From the NCBI GenBank assembly GCA_029212905.1, contig JARGPB010000013.1:1-64000 (forward strand): 64,000 nucleotides of DNA. The letters run 5' to 3'. Within the stretch, counting starts at the first letter, position 1. Every line of letters begins with the position of its first letter. The DNA is from Thalassovita sp. Lineage in GTDB: Bacteria > Pseudomonadota > Alphaproteobacteria > Rhodobacterales > Rhodobacteraceae. The notes below the pieces were generated by a model. That model searched no databases and was not told the origin of the DNA. It worked only from the letters and a program-made list of their open reading frames with translations. Of the stretch, positions 9,095-16,033 are shown piece after piece. The position numbers were made by a program, and so were the translations under genes.

Positions 9095-9571
9095 TCAGGC
9101 GGCGGCGCGGTTCTGGCGATGCAGCACGTGCTCGACCGAGACCTTCAGAAGCCAATCCTCGAAACCGAGAATGGTCTGGTGACCCGCAACCGCCTCGACC
9201 CAGGCCGCACGCGGATCGCCAACAATCTGCGTCGGATCGTTGTCGATCCGGCCATTGGCCATCCAAGGCTCCGGCTGGATGCGTCCAAGCCAGTCCGCGA
9301 GCGACGGGATGCGTCCCTGGCAGTCTTCGCGCACATGCTGCTCGCCGATCCAGCGGATCGGGACGACCCGGCCCGCGCTGTTGATCAGGCTGTGGCCGAA
9401 CTGTCGTTCGGCTTCAAATACCCCTAAACAGTGGTGACGGTGAGCTCTGTGAACAAAGAGACCTAGGTGCTCTTTGGATGAGTCGAACCAGTCATGCACG
9501 AACTGATAGTCATCCGGAACGCCGCCGAACTTTCGGGCCGAGCTTTCGGCGTGGTGGAGGGGATGTGCCAT
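9095..9571 (-). CDS. DUF6915 family protein
   Basis: A 158-residue protein beginning MAHPLHHAESSARKFGG, the hallmark opening of DUF6915. It continues with a DYQFVHDWFDSSKEH motif and a His-rich stretch, LFVHRAHRHHCLGVFEAE. The density of His, Asp and Glu residues suggests a metal site, but no activity is known. The ATG at 9571 is chosen over an upstream in-frame ATG because GAGGGG lies 8 nt before it and the family starts here. It follows the DUF6878 gene with a 1-bp gap, so the two are co-transcribed. Confidence 0.8.
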   Translation of the reverse strand: MAHPLHHAESSARKFGGVPDDYQFVHDWFDSSKEHLGLFVHRAHRHHCLGVFEAERQFGHSLINSAGRVVPIRWIGEQHVREDCQGRIPSLADWLGRIQPEPWMANGRIDNDPTQIVGDPRAAWVEAVAGHQTILGFEDWLLKVSVEHVLHRQNRAAA

Positions 9572-9572
9572 G

Positions 9573-9956
9573 TCAGAGCCCCTCATGTTCGGTGGTGTTG
9601 GTCTCGATGTAACGGTTCGAATGACTGACATCGATCTTGTCAGTCGCGAGCGCCCAGGTCAGCTCACCATAGCCACCCTCGTTGTTTTCAAAACCGGGAC
9701 TGAGCGCATAGGCGAAATCCCAGCCAAAATCTTCCACCCGACGCCGCATCTCCTCCGTGAGGGCGATCGTGTCGGGCGTCACCACAACATCCTCGACATT
9801 GCCGGAATCGCCGTAACCTTCGTATTGCACCTCGATGCTCGTCATACCGAGGGCGCGCAATTCGGTGAGAAGGGTCGCGCGGGTCTCGCCCCGCTGTTCG
9901 GCAGCGCGTCTCTGAGATTCGCGCATCTGCGCGTAGAAATCATTCACTTGTGTCAC
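9573..9956 (-). CDS. DUF6878 family protein, GTG start
   Basis: About 127 residues, starting VTQVNDFYAQMRESQRRA. The body contains LLTELRALGMTSIEVQYEGYGDSGNVEDV and ends in a segment that reads FENNEGGYGELTW, characteristic of the DUF6878 proteins next to ParB on alphaproteobacterial replicons. The frame is open further upstream, but that extension is Arg/Ala-rich and lies in a hairpin region. The GTG at 9956 has AAAGGA 8 nt upstream and is preferred. Acidic and small, possibly a modulator protein. Function unknown. Confidence 0.75.
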   Translation of the reverse strand: MTQVNDFYAQMRESQRRAAEQRGETRATLLTELRALGMTSIEVQYEGYGDSGNVEDVVVTPDTIALTEEMRRRVEDFGWDFAYALSPGFENNEGGYGELTWALATDKIDVSHSNRYIETNTTEHEGL

Positions 9957-9988
9957 GTCTTTGATCCTTTGGAATTTGGGGAAGAGGA

Positions 9989-10013
9989 GGGCGACCGTTG
10001 CGCGAGGTCGCCC
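9989..10013 (-). repeat. intergenic GC hairpin
   Basis: GGGCGACC (9989-9996) pairs with GGTCGCCC (10006-10013) across 9 nt, between the genes at 10036 and 9956. It is one of a set of similar hairpins in the gaps of this minus-strand block. Confidence 0.5.
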
Positions 10014-10035
10014 CGCAGGTTTGCTCTGGAGGGTT

Positions 10036-10332
10036 TCAGGCCGCGGCGTCGCCGCGTTTCTCAGCCGTCCGGTCAACCAGGTTGAAGTACAGATTCTCGG
10101 TCGCGCGCTTGAACCCCGGCGGTTTGCGCGGGGCGAGGCAGCGCACCGAGGCGCTGCAGCTCTCGCCATGCTCCATCGCGAACTCCGTCACCTTGTCGAT
10201 CAGGTCGTCCATGCCCGCGGCTTGAATACGCTTCTCGGGGTAGCTCGCCATCATCTGGAACTGGGTGACAACGAAAGCGCCGTCACGATGCGCGGGATAG
10301 AGGGTGATCTGATACTCGAGTGTCTTGGCCAT
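10036..10332 (-). CDS. conserved hypothetical protein, 98 aa
   Basis: A small protein starting MAKTLEYQITLYPAHRDGAF, with a GGAG site upstream. The N-terminal half looks like a beta-strand pair. A helical DDLIDKVTEFAMEH segment is followed by CSASVRCLAPRKPPGFKRATENLYFNL, with two Cys residues and a basic patch that could contact nucleic acid. I do not recognise a named family. It is placed between the DUF3768 and DUF6878 genes in the ParB-linked block, the same orientation and probably the same regulon. Confidence 0.65.
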   Translation of the reverse strand: MAKTLEYQITLYPAHRDGAFVVTQFQMMASYPEKRIQAAGMDDLIDKVTEFAMEHGESCSASVRCLAPRKPPGFKRATENLYFNLVDRTAEKRGDAAA

Positions 10333-10395
10333 CGCTGGTCTCCTGCGACGGGCAGAACGCGATCATCGCGCTCCTTGGAACCCGCCAGTACGAAA

Positions 10396-10422
10396 GGACC
10401 GCCCTTTGTTTAGGGGCGGTCC
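10396..10422 (-). repeat. intergenic GC hairpin
   Basis: GGACCGCCC (10396-10404) and GGGCGGTCC (10414-10422) form a perfect 9-bp stem. It lies between the DUF3768 gene and the 98-aa gene on the minus strand. Confidence 0.55.
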
Positions 10423-10447
10423 AATGGTCCATCAGGAATGGGGCCGT

Positions 10448-10828
10448 TCAGTATTCCGACGGCAGAAGCAGGGTCAGGACGCGACGGGTTTGCGCGGGAT
10501 CGGAGGGCTCGTGGGAGCCGTATTGATAGTCGACGTCATAGAGGTCGATCTTGAACCAGACCGTGGTCCCATAGAGGTCGATAACCCCCATCTCGTGCCA
10601 GCCATGGGGATCGCTGTCAGTGTTGAACGTGTCAAACGCAGCGACACGGCGGGTGAGAGCAAGCTGGGCGTCCGGTCCAAATGCTGCAACGCCACGGGTC
10701 ATCACGAACTGGCCTTGCGGCGCATCGGCGGCGACAGTGGTCCCGAGGATGGAGCGGCGAAAAGCATCGTTCTGAGCGGCGATCAGTGCGGCTTCCTTGA
10801 CGGGATCGAGATCGAGTGTGGTGGTCAT
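10448..10828 (-). CDS. DUF3768 domain protein
   Basis: A 126-residue protein. After a helical start (KEAALIAAQNDAFRRSIL) comes the DUF3768 pattern: GQFVMTRGVAA, then VAAFDTFNTDSDPHGWHEMGVIDLYGTTVWFKIDLYD, and a YQYGSHEPSDPAQTRRVLTLLLP ending. This beta-rich family of unknown function is frequent in plasmid accessory blocks of Alphaproteobacteria. The ATG at 10828 is used because GGAG lies 7 nt before it. An in-frame ATG at 10876 has no site. A hairpin separates it from the ParB gene upstream. Confidence 0.8.
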   Translation of the reverse strand: MTTTLDLDPVKEAALIAAQNDAFRRSILGTTVAADAPQGQFVMTRGVAAFGPDAQLALTRRVAAFDTFNTDSDPHGWHEMGVIDLYGTTVWFKIDLYDVDYQYGSHEPSDPAQTRRVLTLLLPSEY

Positions 10829-10891
10829 GGGATATCTCCGAGACGGGCCCGCCGATCCGATATCGGCTGTGGGCAACCCGTCAGCCGGAAA

Positions 10892-10918
10892 GGGCCGCCC
10901 TCTGCGCGAGGACGGCCC
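10892..10918 (-). repeat. intergenic GC hairpin after parB
   Basis: GGGCCGCCCTC (10892-10902) and GAGGACGGCCC (10908-10918) pair over 11 bp with one mismatch and a 5-nt loop. It lies just downstream of the parB stop (10953) on the minus strand and may limit read-through into the DUF3768 gene. Confidence 0.55.
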
Positions 10919-10952
10919 ATGGGTCAGTCACGATTCAGATCGCCCCATAGCT

Positions 10953-13124
10953 TCAGGCGGCATCACCGCTGAAGAACGCGGGCAGGGATGCCGGTTCGTC
11001 GGCCATGTCGGACAATGCATCTTCACCGGGCTCGTCTCCGCCCAGTTCGGTTTCGCCTGCATCGCTCTTGAGATCGACGTCAGCATCGGACGAACCAGCA
11101 AACTCCATCCCGTCAGGCAGCCACCGCGTCGTCCTTGAAACCGTCGCGGCGTCGAAACCTTCCGTCTTGCTGGCGGTTTCCGAAAAAGCCCGCTCCATCG
11201 CGGCCGCGAGATCGCCCTTGCGCTCGCGATTACGATCCTCGGCATAGTCGTCACCGAAGAGCTTGCGCGCCGTGGCCACTGCATGGCCCTTGTTGACGCG
11301 ACCCCAGTAGTTTTGCGCGGTCGGGCGCCAGCAGGCCACCACATCGACATCGAGCCGCGCGCCAACCTCCTCGATGATCGGGGAAGGACGATTGTCGGAG
11401 GTAAGCTGGGGTTTGACCGCCAGACCCGTTGCCCAGGCAAAAAGCGCTTGCTTGTCCGCAATTGGCAACGCCGACATCGCCCGGAAATCCTCAGGTTTCT
11501 CGAGCTTCATCCAATCAGTGGCGAGGTCCTGTTCCAGCGCCTCAAGCATCTTTTGGGCGACGGTATCGGCATGCAGCACCTCGCGGTTTTGCGCCTGGAA
11601 GGGCCGGATCGAGATGTCGAGCGCCTCGTTGTTGTAGGACCGGCCCAGAGCTTGCTCGCAGAGCGCATAAAGCATCGCATCGAACGCCACCTCGAAATCC
11701 GCCGCCAGATGCGCCCTGAGGATGTGCTGGCGGGTGGCACGCAGATCGTCGGCGAGGCTCGCCGAAATCCCGTCCGCCTTGCGCAAAGTCGCCGCCGGGT
11801 CCGAGGTCGGCACTGGTGTCGAGGAGGTCGGCGGTGTCACGTGCGGCCGGGCAGGGGAGGGGGCGCCATCCTCATCTGCGGTAGTCTCGTCGGGCTCGCG
11901 CGCGGCAGGAATGTCCTCTGGCCGCACCAAGCCTTTCTCGACGCGTAGCGCCCCATCGTGACCGATGGTCAGAACGACACCGGCGATGGCGCGGTCCTCG
12001 TCGGCATAGGGCTGCCGCTCACGCTGCAGGGCCTCGATCTCGCGCAAACGCGGCTCGATGGCGTAATATTCTTCGGTCTCGGCGTCAGACCAGTCCTCGC
12101 CGTCATTCTGGGCCGCCAGTTCTTCCTCACGCGCGATGAGACGCGCCTCCTCGGCCAGCAGGTCCGAATCGGGTTCGATGTCCTGCGGATAGACCCGACC
12201 GAAACTGCGAAACGCGCCGTAATCCACCGAGAGATGCACCTCGACCCATTTCCACGTCCCTTCGAAGGGTTTGGCCGCAGCCTGCAGTTCCTCAATGGCG
12301 AGGCGCTCCAGGATCTCGGGGTTTTCCATATGAGCGGTGGCACGGTCGTCGAAGAGATCCCGCAGCAGAATCCCGCCCGCCGCCTCATAGGCCTCAATGC
12401 CGACAAAGCGCCCGAGGGCCGAGTTCGCCGAATGCGCGGTTTCGGTCAGATGGCGTTTGATGCTCTGCGGATGGATATGATAGCCGCCTTTCACCGCGTT
12501 CCAGACCGCCAGCTGGCGGTCATGATCATCGGTCAACGTGAAAGCCATGACGCATTCGAGGGTCAGATCGCCGGCGCGAAACTGCTCGATGATCTCGGGC
12601 GCGACACGGGCGAGTTTCAACCGGCGGCGCACCAGGTCGACGGAGACGCCGAACTTCAGCGCGATCTCATCTTCGCTACGGCCCTCGCCGATCATCTTGT
12701 CGAAGGCTTCGAACTGGTCGGCCGGGTGCATCGCCGCGCGCTGGAGGTTTTCCGTGGCAGAGGTGAGGACAGCATTGCGCTCGTCCTCGACCAGGCAGGG
12801 CACTGGATGGTCCAACGAAATGATGCCGTCGTCGGCAAGTTGCTGCAGCGCCTTGAGGCGACGACCGCCCGCATCGACGGCAAAACGTGTCTCTGACAGC
12901 GCATGAACCACCAGGTTCTGCTTTATGCCGGTCTCGCGGATGCTCGCAAGAAGCTCGGCATCGTCGCTGGCACTGGCGGCCACCTTGCGGACGTTCAGCG
13001 GGCTTGGCTCCAACTGGTCGAGCGGGATCAGGCGAATGTCGGCAGCGCCGTCAGGCGTTGCCGATCCGGCGGCTTCGGTCTTCTTCGCGGCGGTGGGTTT
13101 CGAGCGTGTTGTGGTCTTGGCCAT
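10953..13124 (-). CDS. parB: ParB/RepB/Spo0J family partition-type protein, long form
   Basis: A 723-residue protein. After a Lys/Ala/Thr-rich start comes the ParB N-terminal domain (IRLIPLDQLEPSPLNVRK, then FAVDAGGRRLKALQQL with the GRR nucleotide-binding loop). The ENLQRAAMHPADQFEAF arm and a KorB-type helix-turn-helix around DEIALKFGVSVDLVRRRLKLA follow. The C-terminal 450 residues, with acidic segments and a second conserved block, are typical of the long ParB proteins of alphaproteobacterial plasmids and islands, about twice the size of chromosomal ParB. The ATG at 13124 has AAGGA upstream. No parA is visible nearby, so a nuclease, regulatory or transfer role is as possible as segregation. 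Confidence 0.88.
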   Translation of the reverse strand: MAKTTTRSKPTAAKKTEAAGSATPDGAADIRLIPLDQLEPSPLNVRKVAASASDDAELLASIRETGIKQNLVVHALSETRFAVDAGGRRLKALQQLADDGIISLDHPVPCLVEDERNAVLTSATENLQRAAMHPADQFEAFDKMIGEGRSEDEIALKFGVSVDLVRRRLKLARVAPEIIEQFRAGDLTLECVMAFTLTDDHDRQLAVWNAVKGGYHIHPQSIKRHLTETAHSANSALGRFVGIEAYEAAGGILLRDLFDDRATAHMENPEILERLAIEELQAAAKPFEGTWKWVEVHLSVDYGAFRSFGRVYPQDIEPDSDLLAEEARLIAREEELAAQNDGEDWSDAETEEYYAIEPRLREIEALQRERQPYADEDRAIAGVVLTIGHDGALRVEKGLVRPEDIPAAREPDETTADEDGAPSPARPHVTPPTSSTPVPTSDPAATLRKADGISASLADDLRATRQHILRAHLAADFEVAFDAMLYALCEQALGRSYNNEALDISIRPFQAQNREVLHADTVAQKMLEALEQDLATDWMKLEKPEDFRAMSALPIADKQALFAWATGLAVKPQLTSDNRPSPIIEEVGARLDVDVVACWRPTAQNYWGRVNKGHAVATARKLFGDDYAEDRNRERKGDLAAAMERAFSETASKTEGFDAATVSRTTRWLPDGMEFAGSSDADVDLKSDAGETELGGDEPGEDALSDMADEPASLPAFFSGDAA

Positions 13125-13244
13125 TGTCAGGGTCCTTGTCACGCCGGACCCGGATGAGCCTCTCTCTATCCTTTCAAGCCCGGCACCCGGGCTTCCCTTC
13201 CTCTGGCTCTTTGCAATTGCGAAACACGTCATCAATCGACTGTT

Positions 13245-13541
13245 TCATGACGTGCGCACAGTCGACACGTTCAACCGAAGCCGCAACTGCTTCTCCATCT
13301 CTACGATCGCCAAGAACGCGGCCCCGACGCCAATCAGTATTGCGCCATCTGCCCGCGTGAGCGGTCGCGTGTCGAATATTTCCTGCATGAAGGGGGCGTA
13401 GGTGAACAGCAACTGGCCGCCGACGACTATCAAAATGCAAACCCAAACCACCGGCGTTCCGTGTATCGCTTCCCATGTCAGTGATGTGGTGTGGATGTTT
13501 CGAATGTAGAAGAGGTGGAATATTTCGGGGATGATCAACAT
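13245..13541 (-). pseudogene. P-type cation ATPase, C-terminal remnant
   Basis: Only about the last 98 residues remain, in the frame ending at 13245. They read PEIFHLFYIRNIHTTSLTW, then TPVVWVCILIVVGGQLLFTYAPF and two further hydrophobic segments. This matches the C-terminal transmembrane region of cation-transporting P-type ATPases (Ca/Mg type). The phosphorylation (DKTGT) and hinge domains are absent. Homology stops at the left end of the IS3 element at 13542, so the rest of the gene was lost through the insertion and a later deletion or rearrangement. Confidence 0.75.
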
Positions 13542-13622
13542 TGAGCACCTCCCCGAAAATCGGACAGTGACGGAAGCTACGATCTGACGTCTGCTGGTCT
13601 CCGAGAACGAGGAGATCAGAAC

Positions 13623-13916
13623 ATGTCGAAACGCAGGAACCATGACGCGGGCTTCAAGGCTCGCGTGGCGCTGGAAGCCGTGAAGGGCGAGCGCACCGTG
13701 TCGGAGCTGGCCGCGGAATACGGTGTGCATCCGACCATGATCCACCAGTGGAAGAAGGCGCTGCTCGAGGGGGCATCGGACATCTTCGAGCGCGGCGGGA
13801 AGAAGAAGGCCGAAGTCGACGAGGAGACGGTGCGGTCGCTGCACGCCAAGATCGGAGAGCTGGCAGTCGCCAACGATTTTTTATCACGAAAGCTCAAGCC
13901 CTGGACCGGCAAGTGA
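13623..13916 (+). CDS. IS3-family transposase OrfA
   Basis: A 97-residue protein, MSKRRNHDAGFKARVALEAVKG at its start. The helix-turn-helix reads TVSELAAEYGVHPTMIHQWKKALLEGA and a short leucine-zipper-like segment follows. OrfA binds the element's ends. Near its 3' end the codons GAT TTT TTA contain the slippery heptamer T TTT TTA (13877-13883), positioned for a -1 shift that fuses OrfA to OrfB. Without the shift, translation ends at 13916. Confidence 0.9.
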   Translation: MSKRRNHDAGFKARVALEAVKGERTVSELAAEYGVHPTMIHQWKKALLEGASDIFERGGKKKAEVDEETVRSLHAKIGELAVANDFLSRKLKPWTGK

Positions 13917-13924
13917 GGCGCGCG

Positions 13925-14767
13925 ATGATTGAACGCAGCCACCCCACGCTGTCGATCGGGGCACAATGCCGCCTGCTGTCGATCTCGCGGTCGTCGTTCT
14001 ACTACGCACCGCTGAGCGAGACCGAAATGAACCTGGCGCTCATGCAGCAGATCGACCGGCAGTTCCTCGAAACCCCGTTCTACGGCGTCCAGCAGATGAC
14101 CTGGCACCTGCAGAACGAAGGGCACCCAGTGAATGTGAAACGCATCCGACGGCTGATGCGGCTCATGCGCCTGATGCCGATCTACCAGAAGCCCAACACC
14201 AGCAAGCCCGCGAAGGGGCACAAGATCTACCCCTATCTGCTGGGTGGGCTGCGGGTCGATCGGCCCAACCAGGTCTGGTGCGCCGACATCACCTATCTGC
14301 CGATGCGACGAGGCTTCCTCTACCTGGTTGCCATCATGGACTGGTTCACCCGCAAGGTGCTGGCATGGCGCATCTCAAACACGCTCGAAGCGGACTTCTG
14401 CGTCGAGGCGCTGAATGAAGCGATCCACAGGTTCGGCCCGCCCGAGATCATGAATACCGATCAGGGTTCGCAGTTCACGTCGTTCGCCTGGACCGACCGG
14501 CTGAAACGGATCGGGACCCGGATCTCGATGGACGGCAAGGTGCGCTGCCTCGACAACATCTTCATCGAGCGCCTCTGGCGATCGCTGAAGTATGAGTGCG
14601 TCTACCTTCACGCCTGGGAGACCGGTTCGCAAGCCAAGGCCGGCGTTGGCCGATGGATCACCTTCTACAACCACCAGCGGCCCCACGCCGCCCATGGCGG
14701 ACAGCCACCCGCCGTGGTCTACTTCAACCAAATCGAAACCGACCAGCAGGGGCAGAGAGTAGCTTAA
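13925..14767 (+). CDS. IS3-family transposase OrfB (DDE), via -1 frameshift
   Basis: The catalytic half of the transposase. The DDE residues are visible: Asp in VWCADITYLP, Asp in MNTDQGSQFTS, and Glu in FIERLWRSLKYE with the usual K/R seven residues on. The frame is open back beyond the slippery site at 13877-13883, so the natural product is an OrfAB fusion. ATG 13925 is only the first internal start. Both frames look undamaged, so the element may still be active. Confidence 0.88.
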   Translation: MIERSHPTLSIGAQCRLLSISRSSFYYAPLSETEMNLALMQQIDRQFLETPFYGVQQMTWHLQNEGHPVNVKRIRRLMRLMRLMPIYQKPNTSKPAKGHKIYPYLLGGLRVDRPNQVWCADITYLPMRRGFLYLVAIMDWFTRKVLAWRISNTLEADFCVEALNEAIHRFGPPEIMNTDQGSQFTSFAWTDRLKRIGTRISMDGKVRCLDNIFIERLWRSLKYECVYLHAWETGSQAKAGVGRWITFYNHQRPHAAHGGQPPAVVYFNQIETDQQGQRVA

Positions 14768-14811
14768 ATCACCCAGGAAACTGTCCAAGCGTTGGGGAGT
14801 AGCTCAGTTCC

Positions 14812-14862
14812 GGATTTCTTGTTCATCTTCGCTCCTTATTGGCTGCGATGAACCAGAAATCC
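14812..14862. repeat. 16-bp imperfect inverted repeat beside IS3
   Basis: GGATTTCTTGTTCATC (14812-14827) pairs with GATGAACCAGAAATCC (14847-14862) with one mismatch and a 19-nt loop. It begins 6 bp beyond the right end of the IS3 element, in about 80 bp of sequence that belongs neither to the IS nor to the adaptor remnant. It is probably the end of another, lost mobile element. Confidence 0.6.
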
Positions 14863-14887
14863 TCCGTTGCTCAAACCCTTAAATTTG

Positions 14888-15509
14888 TCCGGTAGGCGCT
14901 GACGTTAGACAGAACGTCATGTAGACGTCATTGAGGTCGACCATGTTGACGACGCGACCGCCCGCGCCCACGACTTCACCCGCATGCGCAAAGATATATT
15001 GAACCCGCCCTGTCCGGGGGGCCTTCAGTGTGCTGTCCTCGATCTGCACGTCGACCGCCTCGATCGTCGCCTTGACCGCGGCCTCAGCCCCGATTACCGA
15101 AGCCTTGGCCGAAGTTACCCCGACCCGCGCTGCCGCGAGCGCCGCCTCGGCAGAGGCAACCGCCGCCTCGGCCCCTAGCGCGTTCGACCATCAGCCGGGC
15201 GTTCTCGACCGCGATCTCGGCGCGGCGCAACTCCGCCTCTGACTGGTGGCGACTGGCCTTCAGCTGACGTGTGTCAAGTTCCACCAGCGGCTGCCCTGCT
15301 TCGACCAGCACACCTTCCCGCACAAGGATCGCCTCAATCCGTCCGGGAAGCTTGGAGGCCACGTCGATCTCCACAGCTTCGATGCGTCCGTTGCCTCTGG
15401 CGAACCCCTCGGGGACCACGTCGTTTCCGCTGCCCTGCCAGAAGAAGAAGCCGATCAACGCTGCGACCAAGGCAGTTGAAGGTATTAGAAGCGGTCTGAC
15501 GTTTGGCAT
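14888..15509 (-). pseudogene. HlyD-family membrane fusion protein, frameshifted and truncated
   Basis: The N-terminal part starts MPNVRPLLIPSTALVAALIG, a membrane anchor, followed by the lipoyl-like segment EAVEIDVASKLPGRIEAILVREG and the coiled-coil start LKASRHQSEAELRRAEIAVENARLMVERA. There the frame shifts by one base (near 15177). In the neighbouring frame the protein continues with Ala-rich coiled coil, STLKAPRTGRVQYIFAHAGEV, and VVNMVDLNDVYMTFCL. It then ends near 14885, where homology is lost, so the beta-barrel C-terminus is missing. The intact gene would have been the adaptor of an ABC-type or other exporter. No partner transporter remains next to it. Confidence 0.8.
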
Positions 15510-16033
15510 ATCGTGCTCGATTTTAATGAATTGATCCGACTGCGGCAGGGTATCTTCAAAGGATGTCTGTCTCAAGAGATACCCGCCCAGGAACCGAACC
15601 GAATTGATCGAGATCAGTTGACACGAAACGTTCAGGCCAGGACGTTCCTGTCACGATGAGATGAGCGGAAAACCAGGGCAAGTAATCTGGAAGTTCCCGG
15701 TTTGGACCGCAGCCTGGAAGTTGCCAAAGCGTTTCGAGAAAAACCTGAATCACTGATTTTTCTCGAAACACGCACAACACTGATTTGTTTCACGGCGTTT
15801 CCACTCAAACCTTTGTCAAGTTTAAGCATAAACGCTTCAGTGCGCTGAAGGTCTGGCAACACACACAGCAGCCTTGGGTTCGATGGGTCTGCGTGACCGG
15901 TTTGTTCATGCCGTCTTCTCAGAGAACCCATTCAAGAATTATTGCGTAAGTTTGATACAAAGTGCTTTCGCTGACTGCGTTCAGGCGGGGTTTTCTCAGG
16001 CGGGATCGTGCCGGTTTTCGTCGGTGCTCGCGG
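15510..16033. other. intergenic region, no gene
   Basis: 524 bp between the adaptor remnant and the Hint-domain gene. Short frames exist but lack an RBS and recognisable content. The one clear structure is the inverted repeat at 15731-15769. Base composition is lower in GC than the flanks, as expected for a regulatory gap or decayed DNA. Confidence 0.5.
15731..15769. repeat. perfect 13-bp inverted repeat
   Basis: GTTTCGAGAAAAA (15731-15743) and TTTTTCTCGAAAC (15757-15769) are exact complements separated by 13 nt. The A/T runs lie on the inside, so it is not a classical terminator. It may be a regulator's operator or the trace of a mobile element end. Confidence 0.6.

Larger units (their letters stand above)
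13542..14806 (+). mobile_element. IS3-family insertion sequence, about 1265 bp
   Basis: The ends form imperfect inverted repeats. The left end begins TGAGCACCTCCCC (13542). The complement of the right end begins TGAGCTACTCCCC (14806), and both share GGACAGT further in. Between them are OrfA and OrfB joined by a frameshift site. The flanking bases (CAT on the left, GTT on the right) are not a direct repeat, so there is no target duplication. The left neighbour is a cut ATPase gene and the right neighbour a cut adaptor gene. The element therefore sits at a deletion or recombination junction rather than at a fresh insertion site. Confidence 0.85.

Noticed and set aside
13539..14809. Target duplication for the IS3 element
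   Set aside because: The bases next to the two ends (CAT and GTT) do not match at 3, 4 or 5 bp, so no duplication is claimed.
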